DNA from: Eubacteriaceae bacterium | Lineage (GTDB): Bacteria > Bacillota > Clostridia > Peptostreptococcales > Anaerovoracaceae | Length of the DNA stretch: 64,000 bases | Assembly: GCA_902362435.1 (NCBI GenBank) | Contig: CABIWW010000002.1 | Span: 191,511 to 255,510, forward strand | Direction of reading: 5' to 3' | Translations under genes and position numbers: made by a program | Shown: positions 38,305 through 48,705 of the stretch, one piece after another | Numbering within the stretch: position 1 is the first letter of the stretch | Layout: each line of letters opens with the position of its first letter | Notes under the pieces: model-generated | Told to the model about the DNA's origin: nothing | Database searches by the model: none | What the model saw: only the letters and a program-made list of their open reading frames with translations

Positions 38305-38688
38305 ATTTTCTGCCTCTTTTCATTTATTATTGGTATGTAAATCGCAAAATCGCGGGATCGCTGGATTGCAATGGTGTGCAAAGAATGTCCGGTGCGGGGG
38401 GCGCAGGCGACACCGCCCGCAGGGCTGCCGCGTTCAAATTTCAGACTTGCCCGAGTAGCCGGCACAACACTGTCACTCGCACAAGCCTGCGCGCCCCGCA
38501 GAACGGGGCGCCAAATTGCCGACGCAGAAAGCCGTGCCTCACGCCGGCCCAACGGATCCGTCACCTGCATACACGAGAGGGAGCTTACGCAGCTCCCATG
38601 CTCCTCGCCGGCACAATGCCTCGCGCCGGCGCCCCGCTAAAATCACAGAAGGCACAGCGTCACCGCTGTGCCTCCCTCATATCATCCA
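38305..38688. other. GC-rich intergenic region between metG and tatD
   Basis: No convincing gene on either strand. It contains a hairpin at 38491-38511 (GCGCCCCG/CGGGGCGC) and the terminator-like hairpin at 38651-38672. Confidence 0.5.
38651..38672 (-). terminator. hairpin downstream of metG, possible terminator
   Basis: A perfect 9-bp stem (GGCACAGCG/CGCTGTGCC) with a four-base loop, 17 bases after the metG stop. The following minus-strand tail TTCTGTGATTTT is only moderately T-rich. Confidence 0.5.
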
Positions 38689-40623
38689 CTAAGTCACCGG
38701 ATTTCCGTCATCTGCGATCGTCGACACGAACTCAACGCGTTCCTTGCCGTCAACGATATTGTCCGCAAACATTATCATGCCTTTCGACTCGAGACCTCTG
38801 AGCTTTCTAGGCTTGAGATTTGCAACCACGACAACCTTCTTGCCAACGCATTCCTCAGGCTTGAAGTAATTCGCAACACCCGAGATTATCTGGCGCTTTT
38901 CCGTACCCATCTGCACCTGGAACACCAGCAGCTTGTCAGCCTTCGGATGCTTTTCAGCCGAAATGATAGTGCCGACTCTGAAATCGATCTTGTCGAAATC
39001 ATCATATTCGATCTCAGGCTTCAGCTCGAGCGGGATGTTCTCCGGCTCCTTGCTGCCGTTCATGGCCTCCAGCTCAGCCAGTTCCTTTTCGATATCGAGA
39101 CGAGGGAAGATCGGATCGCCCTTCTTCACCTGCTCACCGTTCATCATCTCGAACTCGTACGCATCTTCCCATGCGACGTCAGCATACCACAGACCCAGCT
39201 GCTTTCTGATAGCATCCGAAGTCGTGTGCATGAACGGATGGATCAGCACCGATATGATCCTGATCGTTTCAGCCAGATTGTGCAGCACATTGTCAAGTCT
39301 AGGCTTCTGAGCCTCATCCTTTGCAAGTACCCACGGCATCGTTTCATCTATATATTTGTTGGCACGCCTAACGACTACCCAGATCTCCTCAAGGGCCATG
39401 TTGAACGCGAACTTGTCCATGTTCGCCTCGACCTTGTCAGCCGCGCCGACAGCGACAGCCCTGAGATCATCGTCGACTGCATCCTTTGCATCAGTAAGCT
39501 CCGGAACTATGCCGCCATTGTATTTCTCTATCATCGAAACCGTTCGCGACACCAGATTTCCCAGGTCGTTCGCGAGATCGTAATTCATCCTCTTGAGCAT
39601 CACCTCGTTCGTGAACACGCCGTCCTGACCGAAAGTGTACTCCCTCAGCAGGAAGTATTTCAGCGCGTCGATGCCGTATCTGTCGATCAGCTTCACCGGA
39701 TCGACCACGTTGCCCTTGGACTTCGACATCTTGCCGCCCTCCAGCAGCAGCCATCCGTGACCGAGCACCTGCTTAGGCAGCGGAAGACCCGCGCTCATCA
39801 GCATTGCAGGCCAGATGACAGTGTGGAATCTCACGATCTCCTTGCCTACCAGATGAACGTTCACCGGCCAGTACTTCTCGTAAAGCTCCGGCTCGTCCGG
39901 CCAGCCCAGCGCCGTGATGTAGTTCGAAAGCGCATCCAGCCACACGTACATAACGTGCTTGTCGTTGATAGGCACCGGGATGCCCCAGTCAAATGTCGAT
40001 CTGGAAATGCAGAGATCCTCGAGCCCCTGCTTCACGAACGCGATCATTTCATTTCTTCTCGAATCCGGCTGAAGGAATTCCGGATTTGTCTCAAACAGCT
40101 CCAGCAGCTTGTCCTGGTACTTTGAAAGCTTGAAGAAATACGCCTCTTCCTTGGCTTTCTGCACCGGTCTGCCGCAGTCCGGACACTTGCCGTCCACCAG
40201 CTGGCTCTCCGTCCAGAACGATTCGCACGGAGTGCAGTAAAGGCCCTCATACTCGCCCTTGTATATGTCGCCGTTCTCATAGAGCTTCATGAACAGCTCC
40301 TGGACTCTCTTCACGTGTCTCGGCTCAGTAGTCCTGATGAAATCGTCGTACGAGATCTCCATCGTCTTCCACAGATCCTTTATGCCTGCAACGACCTGAT
40401 CCACGTATTCCTGCGGCTTCATGCCCTTTTCCTCGGCGATCGTCTGGATCTTCTGACCGTGCTCGTCCGTTCCCGTCAGGAAATGCACATCGTATCCCGA
40501 AAGTCTCTTGAATCTCGCCATCGCATCTGCCATGACAGTGCAGTAAGTGTGCCCGATGTGAAGATTCGAGCTCGGATAGTAAATAGGCGTAGTAATGTAA
40601 TAAGTTCCTTTGTTTTTTGTCAT
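38689..40623 (-). CDS. metG: methionyl-tRNA synthetase
   Basis: A 644-residue class I synthetase. It has the HIGH-type motif ([10 protein letters not shown]), a zinc site with CTPCESFW and [16 protein letters not shown], and a C-terminal tRNA-binding domain ([25 protein letters not shown]). Length fits the single-zinc type with appended Trbp111 domain. The start has an AAGGAAT-like upstream site. Confidence 0.97.
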   Translation of the reverse strand: MTKNKGTYYITTPIYYPSSNLHIGHTYCTVMADAMARFKRLSGYDVHFLTGTDEHGQKIQTIAEEKGMKPQEYVDQVVAGIKDLWKTMEISYDDFIRTTEPRHVKRVQELFMKLYENGDIYKGEYEGLYCTPCESFWTESQLVDGKCPDCGRPVQKAKEEAYFFKLSKYQDKLLELFETNPEFLQPDSRRNEMIAFVKQGLEDLCISRSTFDWGIPVPINDKHVMYVWLDALSNYITALGWPDEPELYEKYWPVNVHLVGKEIVRFHTVIWPAMLMSAGLPLPKQVLGHGWLLLEGGKMSKSKGNVVDPVKLIDRYGIDALKYFLLREYTFGQDGVFTNEVMLKRMNYDLANDLGNLVSRTVSMIEKYNGGIVPELTDAKDAVDDDLRAVAVGAADKVEANMDKFAFNMALEEIWVVVRRANKYIDETMPWVLAKDEAQKPRLDNVLHNLAETIRIISVLIHPFMHTTSDAIRKQLGLWYADVAWEDAYEFEMMNGEQVKKGDPIFPRLDIEKELAELEAMNGSKEPENIPLELKPEIEYDDFDKIDFRVGTIISAEKHPKADKLLVFQVQMGTEKRQIISGVANYFKPEECVGKKVVVVANLKPRKLRGLESKGMIMFADNIVDGKERVEFVSTIADDGNPVT

Positions 40624-40839
40624 TTTAACTGATCATTCCTTTCATCTCCGCGTCGAATGAGACGCGGCAAATTTTATATGCTGATGCGGCATGCGCCGCC
40701 GGATCACGACCCGAACACGGTCGGAGCGTCACCGGACCCGGGCCGGATCGCCCAGTCACGTCCGGCACTAAGGCAAAATCCAACCTCTTTCGTCATACCC
40801 GGCATCCGGTCAAAACCCGGCTGCTGCCAAAATCCCGGA

Positions 40840-41460
40840 TCACCTGTAAAGCTTGACGTCCGTGTATTTTATGATGAGATCTACGATGTCCTCGATCTCA
40901 AGATATCCGCTGTCTATCGAAAGATGATAGTTGACAGACTCTCCCCACTTCTGGCCCGTGTGATACGAGTAATAGTTAGCTCTCGCCTTGTCAGTGTCCT
41001 TCATCATCTTCTTCACCATATCCTGCGGCACGCCGTACTCCTCGACAGCCCTCTTGATCTTATCCTGCTCCTCGGCATAGATGAACACATTCGTTGCCTC
41101 AGGAATCCCGCGCAGGATATAGTCTGCACAACGTCCAACGATGACGCACGAACCCTCGTCAGCGATCCTCCTTATCGTATCGAACTGCGCCAGGAAAAAC
41201 CTCTCATTGAGCGAAAGACTCTCAGGTCCCGCCTCCGCAGTTCCCATCGCCGAGATCAGGCTGTAAAGGAAACTGTTCTTCGCCTTCTTTTCCGCGTCCT
41301 CCATCATCTCCTTGCAGAATCCCGATTCCTCAGCGATCCTGTCCAGCAGCTCCTTGTCATAATACGGAACATCCAGCTTCTCCGCAAGACGTTTGCCTAT
41401 CAGTCTGCCGCCGCTTCCGAATTCACGGCTTATAGTTATTATTTTCTTTCTATCATTCAT
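40840..41460 (-). CDS. cytidylate kinase-like family protein
   Basis: A 206-residue protein beginning ITISREFGSGGRLIGKRLAE, a P-loop variant seen in the cytidylate kinase-like (Cytidylate_kin2) family, with VIVGRCADYILR and YYSYHTGQKWG later. Common in Clostridia as a stand-alone gene; true substrate unproven. It has an AGGAGGG site before the start. Confidence 0.87.
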   Translation of the reverse strand: MNDRKKIITISREFGSGGRLIGKRLAEKLDVPYYDKELLDRIAEESGFCKEMMEDAEKKAKNSFLYSLISAMGTAEAGPESLSLNERFFLAQFDTIRRIADEGSCVIVGRCADYILRGIPEATNVFIYAEEQDKIKRAVEEYGVPQDMVKKMMKDTDKARANYYSYHTGQKWGESVNYHLSIDSGYLEIEDIVDLIIKYTDVKLYR

Positions 41461-41616
41461 AACGGATCCCTCCTTAGGCCATTACATATTTACGTATCAT
41501 GTAAATACAGTTGTTTTAATTATATCACACTTTTTCATTTTATTGCCAGGAAAGTGTGCTGCGCATTATGTAAAGTTTTGCAGGTCGCCGCTCGCCAGCA
41601 GTGAGTGAATCTTCTG

Positions 41617-41874
41617 TTACCAAAAATGCATCTTCAGGCTGTCTTCTTTGGTAAAATCCCTGAAAAATCATGCCTTTCAAGAAAGGCGATTACCAAGAAT
41701 CAAAATCTGCTCATGATCATTTGGTAAAATCTTTCGCGAAATATGGCTTTTTATACGTTTAAAATACCAAAAATCAATGACCGCTTCCTGTTTCTTGGTA
41801 TTCGACAGCAGAAAAAGAGCGGGAAAACTGCCATTTTTACCAATAACAGCTATCCGGCAAATGATTTTTGGTTT
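41617..41874. repeat. eight-heptamer TTACCAA/TTGGTAA array, copy 1
   Basis: Heptamers start at 41617, 41648, 41690, 41721, 41764, 41795, 41837 and 41868, alternating TTACCAA and TTGGTAA types. Intervals are 31, 42, 31, 43, 31, 42, 31, so four inverted pairs repeat every 73-74 bp over 258 bp. Sequence between is AT-rich and unlike from unit to unit. It occupies the 41461-41985 gap; nothing else is visible there. Confidence 0.8.
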
Positions 41875-41985
41875 TCACCCCGTAAGGCATGACAAGACAT
41901 AAATGTATGATGAAACGAGATTTGCGAGTCAATGCCAGGCGTGCAGGATTAGACAGACAAGTAGTGCGCACACGCAGAGCGTATG

Positions 41986-43026
41986 CTATTTCACTTCGCT
42001 GCCGCGTTCCGGGATCAATCTGAGAAGCTTCAGCTCGCCGGGCTCCAGCGCGATCTCTCTGAGCAGATCATACTGCGAAGTCGAATGCGCATAAGCCACC
42101 TTCGGGAAGCAGCTGCTCCTGATCGTCTCCCTGACCGCACTGCCCATGGCCTCCGGCGCGCCGATGGTGCGCCACACGTCCTCCTCGCTTTCCGCGAAGA
42201 AATCGAATGTATACGAAACCATCGTATAGTTGCACTCGATATCCTCAAGATGAAGAAAGACCTCTTTTCGTTCCGCTTCATGGTCCGGCGTCTCCTCCAT
42301 ACCACCCGGAACATCACCTGGACCTGACAGTTCACCCATGTCACCCGGAACATCCGGTATATTGTAAAGCAATATGCCAAGTTCGCTGCCGTTCCGCGTT
42401 ATCGTGCAGCTGTCGTTTTCGAATATCACTTCATCGTAAAGCTGATCGAGCAGGAAATACAGGTAATACCATCGAGTGCGCAGTCCTTTGCGGCCATACA
42501 TGGAAAACGCTGTGCCGCTGACGGCCGGGATCAGATCAGTCGACGATACATACATAGATGCGTCGCCATACGAATCACTGACCTGCCGACGTCTGAGCCT
42601 GCGGATCAGCGCCGGCACGCCATCTTCGACACCAGCGGAAGCCTCCGCGAGCCCTGCGTCCCCGCAGGACACGCGGAGCCCCATCTCAATCCCCGCTCCG
42701 CGGCACAGACCGACCACCGGCTCGAAAATATCCCACGACTCGAGACGATCCCCGTACCCGGATAAAGAGCCCCTTCCAGGCGCCGTCCCTGACTCAGAAT
42801 GATTTCTCCGCCCAAGAACACTTCCTGTCGCAGAACGCTCCTTCTCTCCCGAAGCTTCACTCGCCGCAAGACCATTCTCCAACCCGGCAAAGCTCTCCGA
42901 TCCAAAACTATCTCCCCGTTCAAGGCTGTCCCCTGTTCCGGACATGCCTCTTGCCCCAGGACTTTCTCCCGGCTCAAGACTACCTCCTTGTCCGGGGATC
43001 TCCCCCGCCCCACAAGCGGCCCGCAT
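41986..43026 (-). pseudogene. C-terminal fragment of a GH39-like (AraC-associated xylosidase-type) protein fused to hexapeptide repeats
   Basis: The last 230 residues resemble the end of GH39-type domains found in AraC regulators: RTRWYYLYFLLDQLYDEVIF, ITRNGSELGILLYNI, EEDVWRTIGAPEAM and LREIALEPGELKLLRLIP. The preceding 100 residues are degenerate hexapeptide repeats. No helix-turn-helix or catalytic Glu region is present, so the gene is 5'-truncated. Its 5' end meets the 5'-truncated MFS fragment on the other strand. I am fairly sure of the remnant status and less sure of the family. Confidence 0.55.
42718..43005 (-). repeat. degenerate 18-bp tandem repeat (hexapeptides)
   Basis: About sixteen 18-bp units. 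Translated on the minus strand they read GGSLEP, GESPGA, GDSLER, GDSFGS, GSLSGY, GDRLES and similar. Units near 42890-43005 keep a TCTCCC...CAAGACTA pattern on the plus strand. Confidence 0.65.
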
Positions 43027-43059
43027 CTTTGCAAAATCCGACTCGACCGCAACTACTTC

Positions 43060-43564
43060 CTCGATCCTGCAGCACGGTATCCCTACTATGGTAATGGCCG
43101 GTCAGGATCAGATGGGCGCTACCGCTATCGTTTCCGCTACATCGATAATCCTGCTGTTCACAGGCCCGATCGTAGGTATCGTATGCGACAAGAAGCTCAG
43201 CGTTGCTGCTGTCGGCACGAGCCTTTTCTTCATGATCGCGGCTCTCGGACTCGCATTCATGAATACAGGAATGCTCGGAACAGTGCTGTTCGTGGCAGGA
43301 TATATTTTCGGCGTGCCTGCGATCAATATCGTTTCACCGCTCATCATGGGTCACATGTATGGCGACAAGGATCTCGGCAAGCTGATCGGATATGTCAACG
43401 TATTCATCGGTATCGGCGGCGCGATCGGCGCAACTGCAGTCGGTATGCTGATGCAGCACTACGGTTCGTACCAGATGCCTTGGCTGTACATGGCAGCAGT
43501 CCTGCTGATCGTTGCAGTCATCAGAGGTATCTGCACAAGCAATAAGAGAAAGTTCAAGGGCTAG
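43060..43564 (+). pseudogene. C-terminal fragment of a major facilitator transporter
   Basis: About 165 residues with five hydrophobic helices: TMVMAGQDQMGATAIVSATS, GPIVGIVCDKKLSVAAVG, FGVPAINIVSPLIMGHMYGD and a basic C-terminus NKRKFKG. The G-x-x-x-D/K loop between helices is MFS-like. The N-terminal seven helices are missing; upstream sequence in this frame is the repeat region. A strong hairpin terminator follows 300 bases later. Confidence 0.65.
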
Positions 43565-44200
43565 GAAGCACCGGGGAAAGCAGCAGGCCCGTGAGGATGC
43601 AAGCTGCCGCCCAGGACGGGCCGTCAGGCGACTGTAATAGTTGTCGAGGCATAGTTAATACGCCTTGATCAGGATGCAGTTGACTGATCGATTCGGGTAC
43701 GAAGGGCTGGCCGTCAGGCCGGCCCGGCGTGATCAACACGGCAGGCGGCGATCTCATGCCAGCCCGGTACCAACCAAGTTTTCACTATTCATAATATAAA
43801 TTCCGGCAACGGAAGCCTCAGGGGCCGGCTCGTACGGACGCGCAAGCGTTCGTATGTGCCGGCCTCCGGGGTATGGGAACGGCCCCGCGGTCCTTCACCT
43901 GATGTCCGCGTCAGCGGACTTCGGGTGTTGGGAAGCGGGGCGGTTCTTTTTTTGCGAGCTTTACGGGGAGGCGCATTATATATATGTTGCTTTACGCTTT
44001 CAAGTCTTTATTGAACATTGTAGCCTATAAAGGCATTTTTATTCAATGAGTTTTGCGGGGAGGCGAAGGGATCGCGAGCCAGGGCGGCGCGGAGCGCATA
44101 AGATCGCCGCGTAAGCGGCTCCTCTAAAAAAGGCCGGGCGGCCCGGACGTGCTCATGAGAGCGTACCATCCGGACGGCTGCGGCCTTTACATAATATTCA
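43565..44200. other. structured intergenic region after the MFS fragment
   Basis: No gene is supported. It holds a long hairpin at 43821-43865 (GGGGCCGGC...GCCGGCCTC) and the terminator at 43877-43953; the rest, including the GC-rich 44050-44190 part, shows no clear feature. Confidence 0.5.
43877..43953 (+). terminator. strong terminator with branched stem
   Basis: Arms 43877-43888 (GAACGGCCCCGC) and 43935-43946 (GCGGGGCGGTTC) pair with one mismatch, enclose an inner stem (GTCCGC/GCGGAC) and are followed by seven T. Confidence 0.75.
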
Positions 44201-45745
44201 TCAATAATGGTATTTCGAGCGTTTTGCGATCATAAAGCCTATCGTCAGTGCGGCGGAAACGACTTCGGCGACGACGACTGACCCCCAGATGCCCTGGATC
44301 CCGAAGATCAATGGCAGGATCAGCACTGCGCCGACTTCGAACACCAGCGTTCTCATGAATGAGATTATCGCGGAGATCAGGCCGTTATTGAGGGCGGTGA
44401 AGAATGCGGATCCGAAGATGCTCATGCCGACGAACAGGAATGAACAGCAGTATATATGGAAGGCTTCGGTCGTCATTTTCACTAGCTCGGGGTCGTATCC
44501 GACGAAAACGGCGGCGCATTTGCCGGCGAGGAGCTGTATCAGAGCGAACATCACGACTCCGCACACGTTGATGACCCAGAGGCTGCGCCTGAAGAGGTTG
44601 TGCAGCTCGCTGTGGTTCTGAGCTCCGTAGTTGTAGCCGAACAGCGGCGCAGTGCCGACTGAGTAGCCGATGAAAACCGCAATGAAAATGTAGTTGACGT
44701 ACATGAGCACGCCGTATGCTGCGACGCCGTCCGCGCCGGCGTATTTCATCAGCTGGAGATTGTAAAGCATGCTCACGACGGACATCGCGATGCTTGTGAC
44801 GAATTCAGATGCTCCGTTCGTACATGTCTTGAGCAGAGCTTTGCCGTCATAGCTGGTTTTCGTAAGTTTCAGCAGGCTGGAATTTTTGCGTGCGAAGTAG
44901 ATCAGCGGGATCAGCGCGCCTGTGAGTCCGCTTGCTGCCGTTGCCGCCGCTGCGCCTGCGATGCCCCATCCGAACGCGATGATGAACACTGCATCGAGCA
45001 CCATGTTCATGAGACCGGCTCCCACGGTCGCAACGAAGCCGAGCCCGGGTTTTCCCGCCGTGACGAAAAAGCTCTGGAACGCATACTGCAGCACGAATGC
45101 GGGCTGTGCGGCCAGTATTATGCGTCCGTATAAAACGCAGTTGTCCAGCATTTCGCCTTCCGCGCCGAGTTTGGAAATGATCTGCGGAAGAAAAATTATT
45201 CCGACCACTGCAAGCACTGCGCCGACGCCTGCAGCGATGTATATCAGCATCGAAAAGAGGCGATTCGATCTTTCGTAGTCGCCCTCACCCATGGTTTTGG
45301 ACACGAGTGCATTGCCGCCGGTACCGAATATGAAGCCGACCGAGCTGAGAAGCATCAGCACAGGCATGGTAAAGTTGACTGCCGCAAACGGCACTTTGCC
45401 GACAAAGTTGGACACAAAGAATCCGTCCACGACGCTGTATATAGATGTAAAGATCATCATTGCCACCGATGGCAGCACGAATCTGAACAGTCGTTTGTAA
45501 TCAAAATGATCCGAAAGCTGGATCTTGTCTTTCGGGCGTTTCGAGCCTGTGACGGATTTGCCGGCTGTGGTGGCTGTGCCGGATCTGTCAGCTGCATCGG
45601 CGGTATCAGCTGTGTCGACCATGTCGGCGGTGTCAGCTGCGGCAGTATGAGTTTCCGGCGTGTGAGACTCCAACGTATGGGACTCCGACGTATGAGACTC
45701 CAATACTTGACATTCCGGCATATGATCCTGATTTTTGTGTTCCAT
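44201..45745 (-). CDS. MATE-family multidrug efflux transporter with repeat-rich N-terminus
   Basis: A 514-residue membrane protein. Residues 1-75 are low-complexity: ESHT units (LESHTSESHTLESHTPETHT) and DTAD units, of no known role. From residue 85 the MATE fold starts (LFRFVLPSVAMMIFTSIYSVVDGFFVSNFVGK), with GTGGNALVSKTMGEGD and a second half VNYIFIAVFIGYSVGTAPLFGYNYGAQN. Twelve helices are expected. It follows marR by 60 bases, so efflux is probably derepressed by a MarR ligand. Confidence 0.9.
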   Translation of the reverse strand: MEHKNQDHMPECQVLESHTSESHTLESHTPETHTAAADTADMVDTADTADAADRSGTATTAGKSVTGSKRPKDKIQLSDHFDYKRLFRFVLPSVAMMIFTSIYSVVDGFFVSNFVGKVPFAAVNFTMPVLMLLSSVGFIFGTGGNALVSKTMGEGDYERSNRLFSMLIYIAAGVGAVLAVVGIIFLPQIISKLGAEGEMLDNCVLYGRIILAAQPAFVLQYAFQSFFVTAGKPGLGFVATVGAGLMNMVLDAVFIIAFGWGIAGAAAATAASGLTGALIPLIYFARKNSSLLKLTKTSYDGKALLKTCTNGASEFVTSIAMSVVSMLYNLQLMKYAGADGVAAYGVLMYVNYIFIAVFIGYSVGTAPLFGYNYGAQNHSELHNLFRRSLWVINVCGVVMFALIQLLAGKCAAVFVGYDPELVKMTTEAFHIYCCSFLFVGMSIFGSAFFTALNNGLISAIISFMRTLVFEVGAVLILPLIFGIQGIWGSVVVAEVVSAALTIGFMIAKRSKYHY

Positions 45746-45805
45746 AGTTCCTCCTGTTCTGCTGTTCTGTTTCCGGGTTTTTGGGAAAAAGGGCCGAGTG
45801 GCGGC

Positions 45806-46231
45806 TCAAAGCCGTTCCGCAACTTTTTTCATTTCCTCTATATAACGCTCCGTCAGCTCAAAATATATCTTTCGTTCTTCCTCTGACCATCTGTCAAAAA
45901 CCGCATTTTCCTCGTCTCTGATTATCTTCACGGTCCGTTCTGCAAATCTGCGTCCCTCCTCGGTAAGATGCACGGTCTTGCTTCGACCGCTCGTCTTCTC
46001 AAGATAGACGAGCCCTTCCGATTCAAGGTTTCGCAACGACGAGTTCACGGTCTGCTTGCTGATACATGTCATTTTGACGATACCGCTCAGCGGGTACGAG
46101 CCTTCATTGTCATACACCACGTACATTATATTGAATGCGCTGTCAGTCAAATCAAGCCGCTTTGAAATTTCATGGTACGTTGCACCGATCTCGCTCATCA
46201 GTGTATTTAAGCGCGTTATGCTGCTGGTCAT
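45806..46231 (-). CDS. MarR-family transcriptional regulator
   Basis: A 141-residue winged helix protein (DLTDSAFNIMYVVYDNEGSYPLSGIVKMTCISKQTV, LEKTSGRSKTVHLTEEGRRFA). Start 46231 has AAGGAG eight bases upstream; an in-frame extension lacks a site. It heads the MarR-MATE operon and its promoter region carries a 17-bp direct repeat. Confidence 0.92.
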   Translation of the reverse strand: MTSSITRLNTLMSEIGATYHEISKRLDLTDSAFNIMYVVYDNEGSYPLSGIVKMTCISKQTVNSSLRNLESEGLVYLEKTSGRSKTVHLTEEGRRFAERTVKIIRDEENAVFDRWSEEERKIYFELTERYIEEMKKVAERL

Positions 46232-46313
46232 ATGGATCTCCTTGATGATTTTGTTTTTGGGAATTTGTTCGTTCGTGCAGGTTTGTACGAGCTCGTAAAG
46301 GCTCACACAATTC

Positions 46314-46372
46314 GTATGATTTCGGACGATTTGCACATCAGTGATTATAGTATGATTTCGGACGATCGTCAA
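46314..46372 (-). promoter_or_regulatory. marR promoter with direct-repeat operators
   Basis: Minus-strand TTGACG (46372-46367), 17 bases, TATAAT (46349-46344). A 17-bp sequence, GTATGATTTCGGACGAT on the plus strand, is repeated exactly at 46314-46330 and 46350-46366. One copy covers the promoter spacer, the other lies just downstream of the start site. Confidence 0.75.
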
Positions 46373-47466
46373 GGTAAGCTTCGATGGGAGCAAACAAGTT
46401 TTATCGGGTGCGAACTGTTATGTTTCAGCAGTAGAGGGACAAACTGTTATGTCGGCGGGGCGACAAGCCGGATTTATGACGGGCGGGCGGCACCGGAAGC
46501 TTATAGAACCGACCTCTCCCAAAGGGCTGCTGCTCTGAAAGTTTATATAATTGAGCTTATCTGGCGCGATATGCGCCTGAAAGTTTGATTTGTATCCTCT
46601 GAATGGAGGAAATCGGCTGTTTGGTGTGGCGTGATCACGCTTGCAGTCATTTTACTGATTTAAAGGCATCTGTTGTTGGCATTCGATGATGACCGGCGCC
46701 GGCATGCGGTGCCGACAGGTGTTAGCGGCTGATCAGGATGCATCCGTTGTGTATTAGTCCTATCAAAGATGACCTGTCGGGCGCGATCTGGTGCGTAGTC
46801 GGCTTGTGATAACAAGCGTTACCGGCAGGCTCGAATCCGACCCTTGTGTGTAGGATCCCTCTCATTTGAAAATCATTACACAACCGATCCCCCCGTCTGT
46901 GCAGTTTCCCGTGAAGTTCCTTTTTGTATTACACAAGGATATGGATGATTTTTACAGAAAAGCTGCATTTTCATGAGATTTCGACGTTTTGGAAGCGATC
47001 TGGCATGAAATCACGTGTAATATTTTTTGATGGCTATCATTTCTGCACATCTGAGAGCCCGGTTGTGCAATAGTTCTCCGATATACAAAATACTACACAA
47101 ATGAGAATGCGGGCAAAATCCTCGACCACCGTGGACTCAGATCATTTGATTTATACATCTGCACCTATCCAGCGCAGTATGCTTCTATAAGTTTAATACG
47201 TGCCCCTTATAAGGCGGGGCTTTCTGGGCGAAGTGCCTGTCATGCTTATAAGCATTAACATTGGTCGAATCGATGCGCAGGATTTCCCGCGCTTAAAGAA
47301 TATCGCACAGGAAATTCGCCGTGCATTCATTTTTAAAGACTCGACTTTCTATATACGACAGATTCTATAGAATGCCTGGTACATGATACTCAATGCTGAT
47401 GCTGAAATCCCATGACTATCAGCAAAAACGTAAGACTTCAGCATCCGAATCCTTGCCTTATATCTT
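46373..47466. other. intergenic region between marR and the Rpn-type gene
   Basis: About 1.1 kb with no supported gene. It contains the eight-heptamer element at 46844-47100 and a GCCCC/GGGGC hairpin near 47201-47221. The remainder shows no feature. Confidence 0.5.
46844..47100. repeat. 256-bp eight-heptamer intergenic element, copy C
   Basis: Heptamers start at 46846 (GTGTGTA), 46877, 46897, 46930, 47013, 47044, 47063 and 47094, offsets 0, 31, 51, 84, 167, 198, 217, 248. Sequence between sites is much diverged from copies A and B, but GTGAAG after site 3 and the last 60 bases are still recognisable. Confidence 0.78.
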
Positions 47467-48396
47467 TTATATAGGCTTACCCGGTTCATCGGGATCAAAA
47501 TTATCATCATGAGTCAGAGCTTTGATTTCTGCTTCGGTCAGACCGCTGTAGGCAATGATTTTCTTTATCGGTTCGCCTGCAGCTTTCATGTTCAACGCGA
47601 TCTTGCGCTTTTCGTCGAGCTTGCCTTTTTCAAAGCCTGAGGCTTCACCCTGTTCAAATCCATCGGATTTGCCCTGCTCGTATCCGTCGGCCTCCCTGAT
47701 CGCTTCACATTCTTCTCTTGTCAGTTTTTCGAATAAAAAACTCATAACGTCACCACCATGTTCCTTCAGAAATTCTGCCAGTATGCCGCTGGCCTGACAT
47801 TCCCTGATGCTTTCTTCGATGGCGGTCCCCAGCTCTCCGCATTCTCTGTATTTTACACGGATCATGTGTATCAGCCTGCTGTATCCCTGCATCGTATTGC
47901 AGCGTTTCAGCAGCTCAGCGCCTTTCTCGTAATTCACATTGATGAATCTGACGACCACCTCTACTGATATTTTATCACACTCAGCCATGAATGCATCAGA
48001 TAATTTCATCTCCTGCTCTACGGGTGCATCTTCGAGACCGTTGTAGAACACATAAAGTTCGGGGGTCGGTATCTTCACCGGCTTTTTGCTGTAAATCTCA
48101 CGTGAAAACACGAGCTTTTCGTATTCTCTGGCGATATACGCCAGCATCCTCAGTGGTATGTTAGGACACAGCGTGCTCTGCTGCTCTGTGAGGATTATCC
48201 ACTTATGGTCGATGATGAAGGAAAGGTCGTTCTCCCGGTCACCAAAGAACGCATCATCTAAAGTCACGATCTTCACGGGAGTATCTTTATCATAATTACT
48301 TCCGGAAAGCGCATTGTACAGCTCTATCAGATTTTCCTTATCGCTGAAAAGCGTACAGAAAGTGTTGTCCTTGTATGTATGCTTAGGTTTTTTCAT
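47467..48396 (-). CDS. Rpn-family recombination-promoting nuclease / PD-(D/E)XK transposase-like protein
   Basis: A 309-residue protein. The N-terminal half has DNTFCTLFSDKENLIELYNAL and the nuclease core (ENDLSFIIDHKWIILTEQQST) with the D...E-x-Q residues. The C-terminal tail has repeated YEQGKSDGFEQGEASGFEKG motifs, typical of this family. Start 48396 has GGAGGGG upstream; an in-frame ATG at 48408 lies before it. Members are linked to RecA-independent recombination; no inverted-repeat insertion ends are visible here. Confidence 0.88.
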   Translation of the reverse strand: MKKPKHTYKDNTFCTLFSDKENLIELYNALSGSNYDKDTPVKIVTLDDAFFGDRENDLSFIIDHKWIILTEQQSTLCPNIPLRMLAYIAREYEKLVFSREIYSKKPVKIPTPELYVFYNGLEDAPVEQEMKLSDAFMAECDKISVEVVVRFINVNYEKGAELLKRCNTMQGYSRLIHMIRVKYRECGELGTAIEESIRECQASGILAEFLKEHGGDVMSFLFEKLTREECEAIREADGYEQGKSDGFEQGEASGFEKGKLDEKRKIALNMKAAGEPIKKIIAYSGLTEAEIKALTHDDNFDPDEPGKPI

Positions 48397-48705
48397 TGTC
48401 CCCTCCATAGTTATATCGATCTTAAATGAACAGCGGCGGTATTCCTCCTGATCATATTGTATAATTATGGAAGCTAATATTCAACCTTTATTTTACATTT
48501 ATATATTATTTTTCCATCATATGCCTTTAGCAACTCTCCTCGGCACACTTAAATCGGCTCATTTACGCCACATCATGGTCGTACTGTACTGCAAGAAGTG
48601 CCAAAACCGCAATACTTCTCCAGCCTCTTCCACTCCTTATTTTCGTGTATTGTACAAATTTTAGTAATGTTATTTACCGCGAGAGTACATTGACTTCAAT
48701 GATCA

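Noticed and set aside
38668..40125. 485-codon open frame on the plus strand
   Set aside because: It is antisense to metG and lacks family features.
40624..40839. T-box leader for metG
   Set aside because: No T-box core sequence or specifier stem could be found upstream of metG.
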